DNA of 64,000 nucleotides. Origin: Bradyrhizobium sp. BR13661. GTDB taxonomy: Bacteria > Pseudomonadota > Alphaproteobacteria > Rhizobiales > Xanthobacteraceae. How positions within the stretch are numbered: position 1 is the stretch's first letter; every line of letters starts with the position of its first letter. Under the pieces are notes generated by a model. It saw nothing but the letters and a program-made list of their open reading frames with translations, was not told the origin of the DNA and did no database searches. The DNA lies in NCBI RefSeq assembly GCF_029892425.1, contig NZ_JARXWB010000016.1, positions 62,001-126,000 on the forward strand, read 5' to 3'. The translations under genes and the position numbers were made by a program. Positions 18,801 to 27,818 of the stretch are shown here, one piece after another.

Positions 18801-20039
18801 AAGGTCATCAACGATTCGCTCGGCCATGAAGCCGGCGATTTGCTCCTGCTCGAGATCGCGGATCGCTTGCGCCGCGTGCTGCGGGCGAGCGACGTGGTGG
18901 CACGGCTGGGCGGCGACGAGTTCGTGGTGATCCTCGACCAGTGCGGCGAGATTGACGACGTCCAGCGCATCTCGGCCGAGCTGCTCACCGTGCTCGGCAA
19001 GCCGATGGAGCTGGCCGGTCATGAGTGCCACACCACGGCCTCGATCGGCATCGCGATGTATCCGGCCAACGGCGCCGATGCCCAGACGCTGACCAAGAAC
19101 GCCGACATGGCGATGTATCTCGCCAAGGAGGACGGCAAGAACGGCTATCGCTTCTTCTCGAATGAAGTGAAGACGCAATCGATCGAGCGCCTGTCGCTCG
19201 AAAGCGCGCTGCGCCGGGCGCTGGAGCGCGAGCAGTTCTCGCTGAACTACCAGCCCAAGGTCGACATGGAGACGGGCCAGATCACCGGCGTCGAGGCGCT
19301 GCTGCGCTGGAACCATCCCGATCTCGGCAACGTCTCGCCGGCGCAGTTCATTCCGCTCGCGGAAGAGACTGGCCTGATCGTGCCGATCGGCCGCTGGGTG
19401 TTGAACGAGGCCTGCGCGCAGGCGATGGCCTGGCAGCGTCGCGGTCTGCTGCCGCTGTCGATGGCGGTGAACCTGTCGCCGCGCCAGTTTGTCGACGAGC
19501 ATCTGCTGCAGGATGTCGACGAGGCCCTGGCGGCCTCCGGCATGTCGCCGGTGCTGCTCCAGCTCGAGGTCACCGAGAGCATGATGATGCGCAATGTCGG
19601 ACGTGCGCTGAAGGTGCTCGACGCCATTCAGAGCCGCGGTATCAGGCTTGCCATCGACGATTTCGGCACCGGCTATTCGTCGATGTCGCTGATGAAGCAT
19701 TTCCCGATCGACACGATCAAGATCGACCGCTCCTTCGTGCGTGACCTGCCGCACGATTCGGAGGACCAGGCGATCGCACAGGCGATCATCAGCATGGGCA
19801 AGGCGCTCGGCATGACCGTGGTGGCCGAGGGCGTCGAGAACGTCGAGCAGGAGGCATTCCTGCGCGCCCATGGCTGTGACGAGATGCAGGGCTTCCTGAT
19901 CGCCAAGCCATTGCCGGCGAAGCAGATGGCCGAGCTGTTGCGGCCGATCGAGCTGCCGATCGCGCCGCCTCTCCAGCCGGAGACGGATATGGTCGTGGAT
20001 GAAGTCGACGCTCCGCGGCTGAAGCGCGCCGTCGTCTGA
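15867..20039 (+). CDS. Five-GAF GGDEF-EAL cyclic-di-GMP signalling protein
   Basis: The 1390-aa cytoplasmic protein begins with five tandem GAF domains. Each opens with a copy of the motif ALSATNEAI and repeats at 182-183 codons (motif positions 15945, 16491, 17037, 17583, 18132). The GGDEF domain follows at about 931-1090 with an intact RLGGDEF active site and an RASD inhibitory site five residues before it. The EAL domain (about 1110-1370) has EALLRW, NLSPRQF, EVTES, DDFGTGYSS and KIDRSFV, so both cyclase and phosphodiesterase residues are present. No membrane segment is visible. It lies just before the exopolysaccharide locus and is a candidate regulator of it through c-di-GMP. Confidence 0.95.
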   Translation: MAVHKEPGKIRQKCPGVEIVQTTLARTFAALSAINEAILYAKSPDELYQKVCDAGFSSGDFLAVAVFLVGPDGGRLCFAAGCGDDVERLRAIEITTDAGTPEGSGVAGEAFRDGKLCVSNDYLNDPRSLAWREGAAKAHIGAAAALPLLCNGKSVGVLLVTRREAGSLSEQMVSLFERMSANISYALENFARETARQTSERATRRLNRMFGAISATNEAILRAKTEQELYQLVCDASVYSGKSLATIVLLREPDSHWMKPVASTGENLELVTQARYSIDPDNPYGRGISGEVFRTQKAIVEDDLASRTKGTVWAQANINTGVAACVVAPLIKHGNSVGVLLFFISRSWAKDQEIVALLERMTENVSFAIENFSREAEKARIAAEEERLARMYAALGATNEAILRARSRSDLFDLVCEATAQGAKFTSTSIALLDDDAGLLRIVASFGPNAHEVRTFRLAISDNVPEGRGLTGTAFRTRQPCISNDVLADDRIRPWHASARRNGIGSSAALPLFNGDRVVGIFLFNSPERGTFTDEFVELLRKLQANVAFALENFDRAEEKARADKQRDRLSGMFEALSATNEAIMRAKTREELFEVACQAAVLGGMFASTTIAMLDPDGEVVRVLAAKGLKYERMLGRTCVIAAGHPEGEGIIGTSLRSGRPCIFNDYLNDPRSVHWRAKAAEDGTRAAASFPLLRAGRDPIGILLFHATEENTFTPDLVELLARLAENVSFALDNFDRAEEKARSEAQKERLTRMFAALSATNEAIMRAKSRTELFDLVCLAASNGAKFTSTTIALAKADSDQLEIVASAGPSSDTTRNVRLSIDPERPEGRGMSGTAFRTRQPCISNDYLSDQRVSAFHAIVRGDGARSGAAFPLIVHDQAVGVMIYMSTEPAAFTDEFVELLQRLADNVSFAMENFDRAEEKNKADERIEYLASYDSLTNLPNRETFNGLLREAIEAAQRREHQFALLFIDLDRFKVINDSLGHEAGDLLLLEIADRLRRVLRASDVVARLGGDEFVVILDQCGEIDDVQRISAELLTVLGKPMELAGHECHTTASIGIAMYPANGADAQTLTKNADMAMYLAKEDGKNGYRFFSNEVKTQSIERLSLESALRRALEREQFSLNYQPKVDMETGQITGVEALLRWNHPDLGNVSPAQFIPLAEETGLIVPIGRWVLNEACAQAMAWQRRGLLPLSMAVNLSPRQFVDEHLLQDVDEALAASGMSPVLLQLEVTESMMMRNVGRALKVLDAIQSRGIRLAIDDFGTGYSSMSLMKHFPIDTIKIDRSFVRDLPHDSEDQAIAQAIISMGKALGMTVVAEGVENVEQEAFLRAHGCDEMQGFLIAKPLPAKQMAELLRPIELPIAPPLQPETDMVVDEVDAPRLKRAVV

Positions 20040-20052
20040 CGACTGCGATCGC

Positions 20053-21045
20053 CTAGCGCGATTTGAGCGGATGGGCCTTCTGGTGCCAGGCCCAGGCGGT
20101 GCGGATCACCGTGGCGAGGTCGGAATGGCGCGGCACGAAGTCCAGCACCTTTCGCGCAGCCGAGGGATCGGCGACGAGATAGGTCGGATCGCCGGCGCGG
20201 CGCGGCTTGACGGTGTGCGGCACCTCGCGCCCGGTCTCCTGCTTGATCGCGGTGAGGATCTCGCGCACCGAGAAGCCCGCGCCGGTGCCGAGATTGAAGC
20301 TGCCGCCGGCATGTCCGGTTTCGAGCAGCTTCAGCGCCGCGACATGCGCCGCCGCAAGGTCGGTGACGTGGATGTAGTCGCGGATCGCGGTGCCGTCGGG
20401 CGTGTCGTAATCGTCACCGAACACGGCGAACTCGACATGGCCCTGCAACGCCATCATGGCGCGCGGAATGAGGTGCGTCTCGTTGTCGCGTAATTCACCG
20501 ATGCCGCCGGCCGGATCAGCACCGCTGGCGTTGAAATAACGCAGACAGAATGCACCGAAGCCGTAGGCCGCGCGGTAGTCGGCGAGCATGCGCTCGATCA
20601 TCCACTTCGAAGCCCCGTAGGGATTGATCGGCGCACAGGGAAAATCCTCCGGCAGCGCCTTGGAATCGGCATTGCCATAGACCGCACCGGTCGAGGAGAA
20701 CACGATGCGGTGGCAGCCGGCGTTGCGCATCGCCTGGAGCAGCGACAGCGTGCCCTGGACGTTGTTGACGTAGTATTTCTGCGGGGCGGTCATGGACTCG
20801 CCGACGAGGCTCGCTGCCGCGAAATGCATCACCGCCGTGACCTTGTGGTCGGCAAAGGCGCGCGCCAGCGTCGCGCCATCGAGCAGATCGCCCGTCACCA
20901 GTTCCCCGGCGACGAAGCTGCGATGGCCCGTTGTGAGATTGTCATAAACGACGGGGCGGTAGCCGGCAGCAGCAAGGGCGCGGCAGGCGTGCGAGCCAAT
21001 ATAGCCCGCGCCTCCCGTGACGAGAACAGTCGGCCGGTCGGTCAT
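20053..21045 (-). CDS. galE: UDP-glucose 4-epimerase
   Basis: The 330-aa cytoplasmic enzyme interconverts UDP-glucose and UDP-galactose, providing sugar donors for surface polysaccharide. It has the Rossmann motif GGAGYIG (11-17) and the catalytic Tyr143-x3-Lys147 pair in NPYGASKWMIE, with the serine-rich FSSTGAVYG stretch before it. The length is normal for the family. It is the most downstream gene of the minus-strand arm of the glycan locus, 19 bases from the WecG/TagA-type gene. Confidence 0.96.
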   Translation of the reverse strand: MTDRPTVLVTGGAGYIGSHACRALAAAGYRPVVYDNLTTGHRSFVAGELVTGDLLDGATLARAFADHKVTAVMHFAAASLVGESMTAPQKYYVNNVQGTLSLLQAMRNAGCHRIVFSSTGAVYGNADSKALPEDFPCAPINPYGASKWMIERMLADYRAAYGFGAFCLRYFNASGADPAGGIGELRDNETHLIPRAMMALQGHVEFAVFGDDYDTPDGTAIRDYIHVTDLAAAHVAALKLLETGHAGGSFNLGTGAGFSVREILTAIKQETGREVPHTVKPRRAGDPTYLVADPSAARKVLDFVPRHSDLATVIRTAWAWHQKAHPLKSR

Positions 21046-21064
21046 GTCGTACTACCTACTCTTC

Positions 21065-21871
21065 TCAGCGATTGAATGGCCGGTTGCGGCTGAAGAGAAG
21101 ATAGATCGCGCGGGGGTTGGTGGTCAAATAGCGCCAGAACAGGCGACGCGGCTCGAGCCATGTGCGCCAGGCCCATTCAAGTCCGACCTTCTGCATCCAT
21201 TTCGGCGCACGGGAGCGACTGCCGGACAGGAAGTTGAACAGACCGCCTGACGTCTTGATGACGCCGACATTGGTCAGCAGCGGCGTGTATTCCTCGACAA
21301 AGGCTTGCTCCGAGGGTATGCCGAGCGCGACCCAGAGGAAATCGGGCGCGAGCGCGTTGATCTCGTCGACCTTGGCCCGCAGCGCATCGTCACGGAGGTA
21401 ACCGTGGCTGTATCCGACGATCTTGAGGTTCGGGTACATGTTCTGGACGCGTCTGACCGCCGCGGCGTTCTCTTCTTCGCTGGCGCCGAGCATGTAGAAG
21501 GTGCGACCGGTCTCCTCCGCCTTGCGCGCGACGACATGGAACAGGTCCGTGGTGGCGACGCGTTCCGGCAATGGAAACCAGGACTGCAGCCTCGAGGCCG
21601 CCACCAGCGGCTGACCGTCGGCATTGATCAGGTCGGCGGCGCGAAACAGGCGTTCGGTCTGCGGCTCGGTCGAGCAGCGCGCCAGCACTTCGCCGTTGGC
21701 CGAGGTCAGGTACAGGGGGCGCCCGATGCGATTGTCAGGACCGGTCGCCTCGATCATGAAGTCGGCGGTCGCTTCCAGGTCGAGCGCGGCCATGCGAAGG
21801 CCGCCGACGGTGATCCGCGGAACTTCGGCGGTTGCGGCCCGGCCGTCCAGATTGACGCGGCGCTCAAGCAT
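21065..21871 (-). CDS. WecG/TagA/CpsF-family glycosyltransferase
   Basis: The 268-aa protein is a GT26-type transferase (compare WecG, TagA, GumM) that adds a sugar such as ManNAc or glucuronate to a lipid-linked intermediate at the inner face of the membrane. Signature pieces are DLINADGQPLVAASRL, FYMLGASEEENAAAVRR, PNLKIVGYSHGYL, PDFLWVALGIPSEQAFV and GLFNFLSGSRSRAPKWM. The ATG at 21871 overlaps the stop of the upstream ExoP-like gene by 8 bases, implying translational coupling. The longer open frame upstream is a shadow of that gene. Confidence 0.93.
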   Translation of the reverse strand: MLERRVNLDGRAATAEVPRITVGGLRMAALDLEATADFMIEATGPDNRIGRPLYLTSANGEVLARCSTEPQTERLFRAADLINADGQPLVAASRLQSWFPLPERVATTDLFHVVARKAEETGRTFYMLGASEEENAAAVRRVQNMYPNLKIVGYSHGYLRDDALRAKVDEINALAPDFLWVALGIPSEQAFVEEYTPLLTNVGVIKTSGGLFNFLSGSRSRAPKWMQKVGLEWAWRTWLEPRRLFWRYLTTNPRAIYLLFSRNRPFNR

Positions 21872-24140
21872 ATTGTTTGCCTCGTTGGCGCGTTTGAGTT
21901 GCGGCGGCGAGCTCGTCGAGTACGACGCCAACGAGCTTGCGTTGGGCGCCGCCGAGCGCGGCCAGGATCTCTTCCATGCTGTCATTGATGTCGAGGCTGG
22001 TCGGCAGCACCGCCACCAGCGCGTCAGTGACGTCGAGCAGCTTGCGGCCCGCCGCCGAGAGCGGCATGGCGGGGCCGTCGAGAACGACGAGATCATAGCC
22101 GCCGGCCGCGCGCGCCTGCGCGATCGCCTTGCGGGTGGCCTCAGTGGCCTTGGCGGCATCGCCTTCGGTTGCCGGCAGCACCGAGACGCCGTTGACGGTC
22201 TTGATCTCGCGCGTGGCCTTGCTGCCGACCGAGAGCCAGCCAAGCTTGCCCGGCTCGTTCTTGCCGGGGCGGTTGACCTTGTTCGACAGCGCGTGCGCCC
22301 CATGGTCGGCGTCGATCATCAGCACGCGACTGCCGTCGCGCGCGGCCGCGAGCGCGAAATTCAGCGCGGTCACGCTGCGGCCCGCGGTCTGTCCGGCCCC
22401 GACGAGCGCGATCACCGGCATCGTCTTGCCGCCGGCGCGGCGGGCCGTCGCCGCGCGCATGTCGCGCAAGGCATTGAGCAGCGTGGTCAGCGGAAATCCG
22501 GGACGCAGCGTCGGCCAACCGACGCGCGTCAGGTCGACGCCGCTGCCCGTGGCGAGAATGGCGCCGAGCGTGCGGATCACGTCGGCCTCCTGGAGGCGCG
22601 CGATCAGCGGCTTCTCGACCAGTGCCAGCGCCGGCGCGGCGGCTTCCAGTGGAGGCTTGGAAGTGTCAGGCGCAGGCATCCGCTTGCGGAGGACCGGCTC
22701 GGGAGCGCTCGCGCCGTTGAACAGATGCTCGGCTGCGACGAACCAGCAGGCGGCGGCAAGCCCGCCGAACAGGAAGCCGATCATCGCAAACAGGCTCATC
22801 GCCGGCGGGAACGAGCGACGCTGCGGCACCGTGGCTTCGCCGATGACGCGGGCGGCCGAGGTGTTCAGCGTTTCCTGCTCCTCGGTTTCGCGCGAGCGCT
22901 TGAGGAAGGATTGATAGACGTCGCGGCTGGCATCGGCCTCGCGCTCGAGCTCGCGCAGGCGCACGGCGGCCTGGCTGAGCTGCAGGCTCTGCCGCTTCTG
23001 CATTTCCAGCGCGCGGTTGAGCGATGCCTCATAGTCGCGCGCGCGCGTCAAATCGTTCTTGGCGGACAATGCGAAGCGCTCGATCTCTTCGTTGATCGTA
23101 TGCTTGAGATCCTCGACCTGCTTCTCGGTCTGGCGCAGCGCCGGGTGCCGCGGTCCGAGTTCGGCGGTCTGCTCGGCGTATTTCTTGCGGGCGTCGGCAT
23201 ATTGGGCGCGGAGGTTCGCGATTGTCGGCGATTGCAGCGCCTCGGGGATCGCGCCGGCATCCGCCGCGGTTCGTTTGTTCGCCTCGATCTGGTCCAGCCG
23301 CGCCTGCGCGTCCATCGTCGCGGCGCGGGCCGCGGACAGCCGCTGGTTGCTCGAGGAGAGCTGTTGATCGGAGATCAGCGAGTCCTGGGTGCCGACGAAA
23401 TTGTTCTGGGCCTTGTAGGTGGCAAGCGCCGTCTCGGCGGTGCGCAGCCGCTCGCGCAGCTCCTTTAGGCGACCGGACAGTTCACTGGTGGCGCGCCGGG
23501 CGGCCAGTGCCTGAGAATTGCGCGAGTCCAGGAGAAACGTGCTGGTCAGCGTGTTGGCGAGCATCGCCGCCTTGGCGGGGTCGGTCGACCAGACCTCGAT
23601 GTCGACGATGAAGCTCTTCTCAGTCTTGCGGATCGTGATGTGCTTGTTCAGCGCATCGAGAGCGGCGAGTTGCACCTCCTTGGTGTCGGCGGAGGAGGGC
23701 GCGCGGAACTGCAGGCCCAAGAGGCCGAGCAGCGACGATGTCAGGCTCTTGGCGTCGCCGCCGCCGCCGAATTCCGGATCCTTGTCGAGACCTGCCTGCT
23801 GGATCACTTGCAGCAGCACGCTGTTGGAGGTGATCAGGCGCGCCTGGCTCTCTACCACCATGGACATGCCGGAGACGTCCTGCGCGCGCGGCGTGAGCTC
23901 GCGATCGACGAGCTGGAGCTCGCGCGGGTCGACGTAGAGTTGGGCGGTCGCGGTGTAGCGGGGCGTCAGGCTTTTGCCGGCGGTGACGGCGAGGCACGCG
24001 CCGATCAGCGCCGCGGAGGCAATCGCGATCTTGTGGCGCCACAGCAGATTGACGAGCTCCAGCACGTTGAAGCTGGCCTCGGATCTCCGCTGCGGGGCCT
24101 CCGATCTGGCCCGCTCTATCGGCTGGTTGTAGTCAAGCAT
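21864..24140 (-). CDS. exoP: ExoP/GumC-type polysaccharide chain-length determinant with tyrosine-autokinase-like domain
   Basis: The 758-aa inner-membrane protein has an N-terminal Wzz domain with a membrane helix at about 37-55, long periplasmic coiled coils (about 200-410), a second membrane helix at about 447-467 and a cytoplasmic BY-kinase-like domain. It controls chain length and export of exopolysaccharide. The P-loop at about 579-588 reads GAGQTAGRS, lacking the usual lysine, while the following Walker A' region (VLMIDAD, near 605) is kept. There is no C-terminal tyrosine cluster. The kinase activity is therefore doubtful. It is the first gene of the minus-strand group with the glycosyltransferase and galE. 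Confidence 0.9.
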   Translation of the reverse strand: MLDYNQPIERARSEAPQRRSEASFNVLELVNLLWRHKIAIASAALIGACLAVTAGKSLTPRYTATAQLYVDPRELQLVDRELTPRAQDVSGMSMVVESQARLITSNSVLLQVIQQAGLDKDPEFGGGGDAKSLTSSLLGLLGLQFRAPSSADTKEVQLAALDALNKHITIRKTEKSFIVDIEVWSTDPAKAAMLANTLTSTFLLDSRNSQALAARRATSELSGRLKELRERLRTAETALATYKAQNNFVGTQDSLISDQQLSSSNQRLSAARAATMDAQARLDQIEANKRTAADAGAIPEALQSPTIANLRAQYADARKKYAEQTAELGPRHPALRQTEKQVEDLKHTINEEIERFALSAKNDLTRARDYEASLNRALEMQKRQSLQLSQAAVRLRELEREADASRDVYQSFLKRSRETEEQETLNTSAARVIGEATVPQRRSFPPAMSLFAMIGFLFGGLAAACWFVAAEHLFNGASAPEPVLRKRMPAPDTSKPPLEAAAPALALVEKPLIARLQEADVIRTLGAILATGSGVDLTRVGWPTLRPGFPLTTLLNALRDMRAATARRAGGKTMPVIALVGAGQTAGRSVTALNFALAAARDGSRVLMIDADHGAHALSNKVNRPGKNEPGKLGWLSVGSKATREIKTVNGVSVLPATEGDAAKATEATRKAIAQARAAGGYDLVVLDGPAMPLSAAGRKLLDVTDALVAVLPTSLDINDSMEEILAALGGAQRKLVGVVLDELAAATQTRQRGKQYA

Positions 24141-24437
24141 AGTCCCCAGCTTTCATTCCAACGGCCGCGGGCTGAGGGGTTACTCTTCGCTTTACGCCTC
24201 GCACCCGGGATATGGGTGCGCAATCAACGCAACAGGGAAAATTAACCATACTCATTGAGGGACTATTCACCGAAATGGCAAACAAAGCGTTTAAGCGCGG
24301 GCCTCGATGTGCCGTGTCGTTGTGACGCTCTCCGCGTCCCGGCCCCTCAGTGATTAACAGTTGGTTACCATGCGGGCCTTGCGGCCCGCGCGCATGCGGC
24401 TTTCCAGCGTTGCGGCCAGCCTGCGCGCACATGGCGG
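24141..24437. promoter_or_regulatory. Upstream region of the exoP-wecG-galE operon
   Basis: The 297 bases between the exoP-like start and the end of the methyltransferase gene contain no credible gene. The part nearest exoP (about 24225-24300) is clearly AT-richer than the surroundings (AACAGGGAAAATTAACCATA), as expected for the promoter of the minus-strand operon. No clean -35/-10 pair or operator could be assigned by eye. Confidence 0.4.
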
Positions 24438-25223
24438 TCAGCGTTTCCGCAGGATGACGTGATAGTCGCCGCGGCGGACGTCGGTGCCGCGCGGAAGCAC
24501 TGCGTTCATCACCGCCGCGCCGGCGTCGACGAGGGCGGCGAACAGCGGCTTGCGCCGGCGCATCTCGGGATAGCGCGGGCTCTCGACTTCGCGGCGGTAG
24601 ATCATCTCGAGGCCGTGCGCGGCCGCGAACGCCTCGAGCTTCGACAGCGTCACCAGCGGATGGAAGTAGGTCGGGAACGGCGGTTCGCCCGGTTGGCCGG
24701 CGTTCTTGATGCCGCGGATGTTCCGGTAGAACCAGACGTGGAACCAGTGCGGCGAATATTTGGTGACGACGCCCGAGAGCGAGTTCGGATTGGGCGCGCC
24801 GATCAGGATCATGCCTCCTTGCTTGAGCGCATCGCGGAAATTCACGAGCGCCGCCTCGACGTCGGGCAGGTGCTCGATCACGTTGTAACAGATGACGACG
24901 TCGAAGGTCTCAGGGCCGAAGCGATAGGTCTGAACGTCGCCGAGGATGGCATCGTCCGCGTAAGTGTTGTTGCGGACCTGATCCTCGTCGATGTCGACGA
25001 CCGTCACGTGGCTGCGGCCGAGCACATCCATGGGCAGGAAGCTCGAAGAGCCGCCGCCGGCCTCGTAGATCGCAAGGCGGCCCTGCGGCAGCTCGCGGCG
25101 CAGCACCTCGTGAACGCCGAGCAGGCTGTCGCGGGCTTCGCCGGCGATCAGCTCGAGCAGCGCCTGGGTTTGCGCCGGAGCATTGGTCGCTGTCGTGAAG
25201 TCGATCGTGGCTGACTTGTTCAT
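24438..25223 (-). CDS. Class I SAM-dependent methyltransferase
   Basis: The 261-aa protein has a SAM-binding Rossmann motif I (IYEAGGGSSSFLPM, near 52-65), an acidic residue after strand 2 (VVDIDEDQ), and the post-motif IV sequence VVICYNVIEHLPDVE typical of methyltransferase_11/23 families. The C-terminal part is basic. Its position among glycan genes suggests methylation of a sugar or lipid carrier in the polysaccharide pathway, but the substrate is unknown. Confidence 0.88.
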   Translation of the reverse strand: MNKSATIDFTTATNAPAQTQALLELIAGEARDSLLGVHEVLRRELPQGRLAIYEAGGGSSSFLPMDVLGRSHVTVVDIDEDQVRNNTYADDAILGDVQTYRFGPETFDVVICYNVIEHLPDVEAALVNFRDALKQGGMILIGAPNPNSLSGVVTKYSPHWFHVWFYRNIRGIKNAGQPGEPPFPTYFHPLVTLSKLEAFAAAHGLEMIYRREVESPRYPEMRRRKPLFAALVDAGAAVMNAVLPRGTDVRRGDYHVILRKR

Positions 25224-25613
25224 GTTCTCTGACCGCGCTTGTTCGATTCAAATTTACAGGAAAACTCTCTCGGCCTCGAAGAGCAAATCCAATGCCGCGC
25301 GCCCTGACCAGTTGAGGTGCTTACGGGCGGGTTAATCAGACCCTGCGTTAACTACGGCATTGTCCATGTTGCGCCGCTGGCGCGTGATGGACCACCAATT
25401 GCACTAGCACGCGCGTAGGATTTTTCAGGGAAAACGCGCGAAAGCGGTCAAGCGCATGATGCGACGCTTCATAGCCGCGATATCGGCGTCGTGGCTCGGC
25501 TATCGGCGGCGAAGCAGTCGTCCATTTTGGGACGCTTCTGTCCCGCGCAGCCGTGCCGTCACGGGACAGTGGATGCAGGGTTTTTTCAACATATCTCAGG
25601 CATTGAGAACGCA
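25224..25613. promoter_or_regulatory. 390-bp divergent intergenic region in the glycan locus
   Basis: No gene is supported here. The region holds a repeated GGGAC/GTCCC motif: GGGAC (25529-25533), GTCCC (25540-25544) and GGGAC (25563-25567), giving two alternative small inverted repeats about 50-85 bases before the glycosyltransferase start. The rest shows no other clear element. It presumably carries the divergent promoters of the methyltransferase and glycosyltransferase genes. Confidence 0.4.
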
Positions 25614-26642
25614 ATGACGCTGATCCCGACAGATTTGTCCGCCAGCCGGATCTCGGAAACGTTGCGCGATCCCTTCAGGGAGATCGCCGCGAGCTCGCGC
25701 GTCATTGACCTTTCCGTCGGCATCGTCGTCTGCATTCCCTGCTTCCGCCGCCCCGAGCATCTGCGGCTGACACTGGACTCGCTGGTCAACCAGCGCACTC
25801 CACGCTCTTTCGCGGTGGTGATGGTCGAGAACGACGCGCACGGGCGCGCCAGCGCGCCCGTGGCCGCCGAATACCTCGCCGCCGGAAAGCTCCAGGGTAT
25901 CTGCCTCGTGGAGAAGCGGCAGGGCAATTGCCAGGCGATCAACGCCGCGTTCGAGACGGCGCAGGCGCTGTTTCCCGCCGCAACCCGCTTCCTGATGATC
26001 GACGACGACGAGATTGCATCGCCCGACTGGCTCGAGCTGATGGTTCGCACGGCCGAGGCGACGGGTGCCGACATCGTCGGCGGACCGGTACTGCCGGTAT
26101 TCGACGACGACAGCCGGCCCTGGCTCGCGCGTCATCCCGCGTTCTGCCCCGCCTATGACTACACCGGTGCCGTGCCGCTGATCTATGGCTGCGGCAATTG
26201 CCTGATCACGCGCGCGGCGTTCGATCGGCTCGGCAGCCCTGCCTTCGATCTGAATTTCAATTTCCTTGGTGGCGGCGATTGCGATTTCTTCTATCGCGGC
26301 CGTAACGCCGGGATGATCTTCCACTGGACGGCCGAGGCCGTCATCGCCGAGTCCGTGCCGAAGAGCCGTACCAGCATCAGTTGGATCGCGAAGCGGAGCT
26401 TGCGCATCGGTGCAATCAACTACCGTGTGCAGATCAAGGCCGCAGCGGGCGCGGTAGCGCGAGCGAGGGTGTTTTCGCAGATGCTTGGCCGGCTGCCGCT
26501 GTCGCTGTTTCGCTCGGTTCGCCTGCTGACATCCTCAAAGGCAATCGTCGCAATGCACCCCGTGCTGGTGGCTGTCGGTTCTGCGCTCGCCGCTTTCGGG
26601 TTCGATCCGAAGCCTTACAAGGCGTCGAAGATCGGCTCCTGA
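25614..26642 (+). CDS. Family 2 glycosyltransferase
   Basis: The 342-aa protein is a GT-A fold transferase: VGIVVCIPCFRRPEHLRLTL opens the nucleotide-binding half, and the metal-binding motif FLMIDDDEIASPDW (about 126-139) gives the DxD. A second acidic motif GGGDCDFFYRG is near residue 220. The frame is open upstream, but ATG 25614 starts the homologous region. A hydrophobic/basic C-terminal section may contact the membrane. It would add a sugar to the lipid-linked repeat unit of the exopolysaccharide. Its stop abuts the stop of the convergent transferase. Confidence 0.88.
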   Translation: MTLIPTDLSASRISETLRDPFREIAASSRVIDLSVGIVVCIPCFRRPEHLRLTLDSLVNQRTPRSFAVVMVENDAHGRASAPVAAEYLAAGKLQGICLVEKRQGNCQAINAAFETAQALFPAATRFLMIDDDEIASPDWLELMVRTAEATGADIVGGPVLPVFDDDSRPWLARHPAFCPAYDYTGAVPLIYGCGNCLITRAAFDRLGSPAFDLNFNFLGGGDCDFFYRGRNAGMIFHWTAEAVIAESVPKSRTSISWIAKRSLRIGAINYRVQIKAAAGAVARARVFSQMLGRLPLSLFRSVRLLTSSKAIVAMHPVLVAVGSALAAFGFDPKPYKASKIGS

Positions 26643-27563
26643 CTAGATGCCGAACAGGGATAGTGCGATCTTGGCCGCGGACCGTGGCATCGCCTTGAGC
26701 GAGCGCTGCCCGATCATGCCGAGATAGGCGAGCGCCTCGCGATATCTGCCGAAGCGGACCGCCTGCATCGCCGAATAAGTCACGAGATGGATTTCGGCCG
26801 CCTGCCGTAGCTTTGGTACCGCGTCTTTTGGCAGTTGACCGAGGATCAGCGGATCGTCGAACACGCGCGCGACCGCCGGGAAGAAATCCTGCGGCGTCCG
26901 TAGCGCGGCGCTCATCGTGTTGGTCGTGTGCAGGCGGTAGTCGAGCAGAAGCTTCGGCACATAGGCGAACTCGCCTGTTGCAGCGAGGCGGCACCAGCAA
27001 TGCCAGTCCTCGCAATAGCGGAGCGAGACGTCGAAGCCGCCGCTGGCGCGGAAAGCATCAGTGCGGACCAGCATGATGCCGCCATTGACGATGAAATTGC
27101 CACGGGCAAGGCGCTCCAGCACGTTGCCGGAGGGCTTTTGGCGGCCCTTCAACAGGTCACGGCGGCCGATCGTCCGTCCTGCACTGTCGATCGTGTTGTA
27201 ATCGCCATAGACCAGCACGGCGCGCGGCGCGGATTTCGCCGCCATCAGCAGCGTCGTCACCGCATCGGGGCGCAGGCGATCATCGGCATCGAGGAAGACC
27301 AGCCAGTCCCCGTCGGCGTTGCGAGCGCCGAGGTTGCGCGCCGCCGATACGCCGCCGGTGTCGTTTGTCATCAGGCGCAGCCGCGGATCACGGATGGCGC
27401 CGACGATTGCCATGGTGCCGTCGGTCGAGCCGTCATCGACGACGATGATCTCGCTGACTTCGGCCTGCGCCAGTGCGCTTGCGATGGTCTCGCCGATATA
27501 GGCGGCGGCATTCTTCGCCGGGATGACGACGGACACCATCGGCGACGTCGCACGCACATCCAT
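26643..27563 (-). CDS. Family 2 glycosyltransferase
   Basis: The conserved GT2 domain begins with VSVVIPAKNAAAYIGETI and contains IIVVDDGSTDGT and the metal-binding WLVFLDADDRLRPD. A later CEDWHCWCRLA segment marks the acceptor side. The ATG at 27563 gives 306 aa; the frame continues upstream to a TTG at 27722, and an intermediate TTG is possible, so the start is uncertain. It is convergent with the previous transferase and lies in the glycan locus, where it should add one sugar of the repeat unit. Confidence 0.87.
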   Translation of the reverse strand: MDVRATSPMVSVVIPAKNAAAYIGETIASALAQAEVSEIIVVDDGSTDGTMAIVGAIRDPRLRLMTNDTGGVSAARNLGARNADGDWLVFLDADDRLRPDAVTTLLMAAKSAPRAVLVYGDYNTIDSAGRTIGRRDLLKGRQKPSGNVLERLARGNFIVNGGIMLVRTDAFRASGGFDVSLRYCEDWHCWCRLAATGEFAYVPKLLLDYRLHTTNTMSAALRTPQDFFPAVARVFDDPLILGQLPKDAVPKLRQAAEIHLVTYSAMQAVRFGRYREALAYLGMIGQRSLKAMPRSAAKIALSLFGI

Positions 27564-27818
27564 CTCCGCGGGCGCGGCGATCGGTGCTTCGAGCAAAGCG
27601 TCGGCGAGGGGCAAGCGAGGGCTCTTCGGGTTTAAGGATCTGTTAACCAGGCGGCTTTTCGAGCCGTCGCGGATGATACCCACATAACGATCAAATCGTT
27701 GTTGCGAAGGCCACCCCCGCAATCGGTTTCGTAGATTAGCGTTAAACCTGTGGCGTTAAGTCTGTCGCTGATTTCGAGAGGTGCGACAGCCGGTCTCATG
27801 CGAGAATGCGAGGCCTTG

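Noticed and set aside
18723..19871. 382-codon minus-strand frame
   Set aside because: Antisense shadow of the GGDEF-EAL region.
21624..23468. 614-codon plus-strand frame
   Set aside because: Antisense shadow of the ExoP-like gene.
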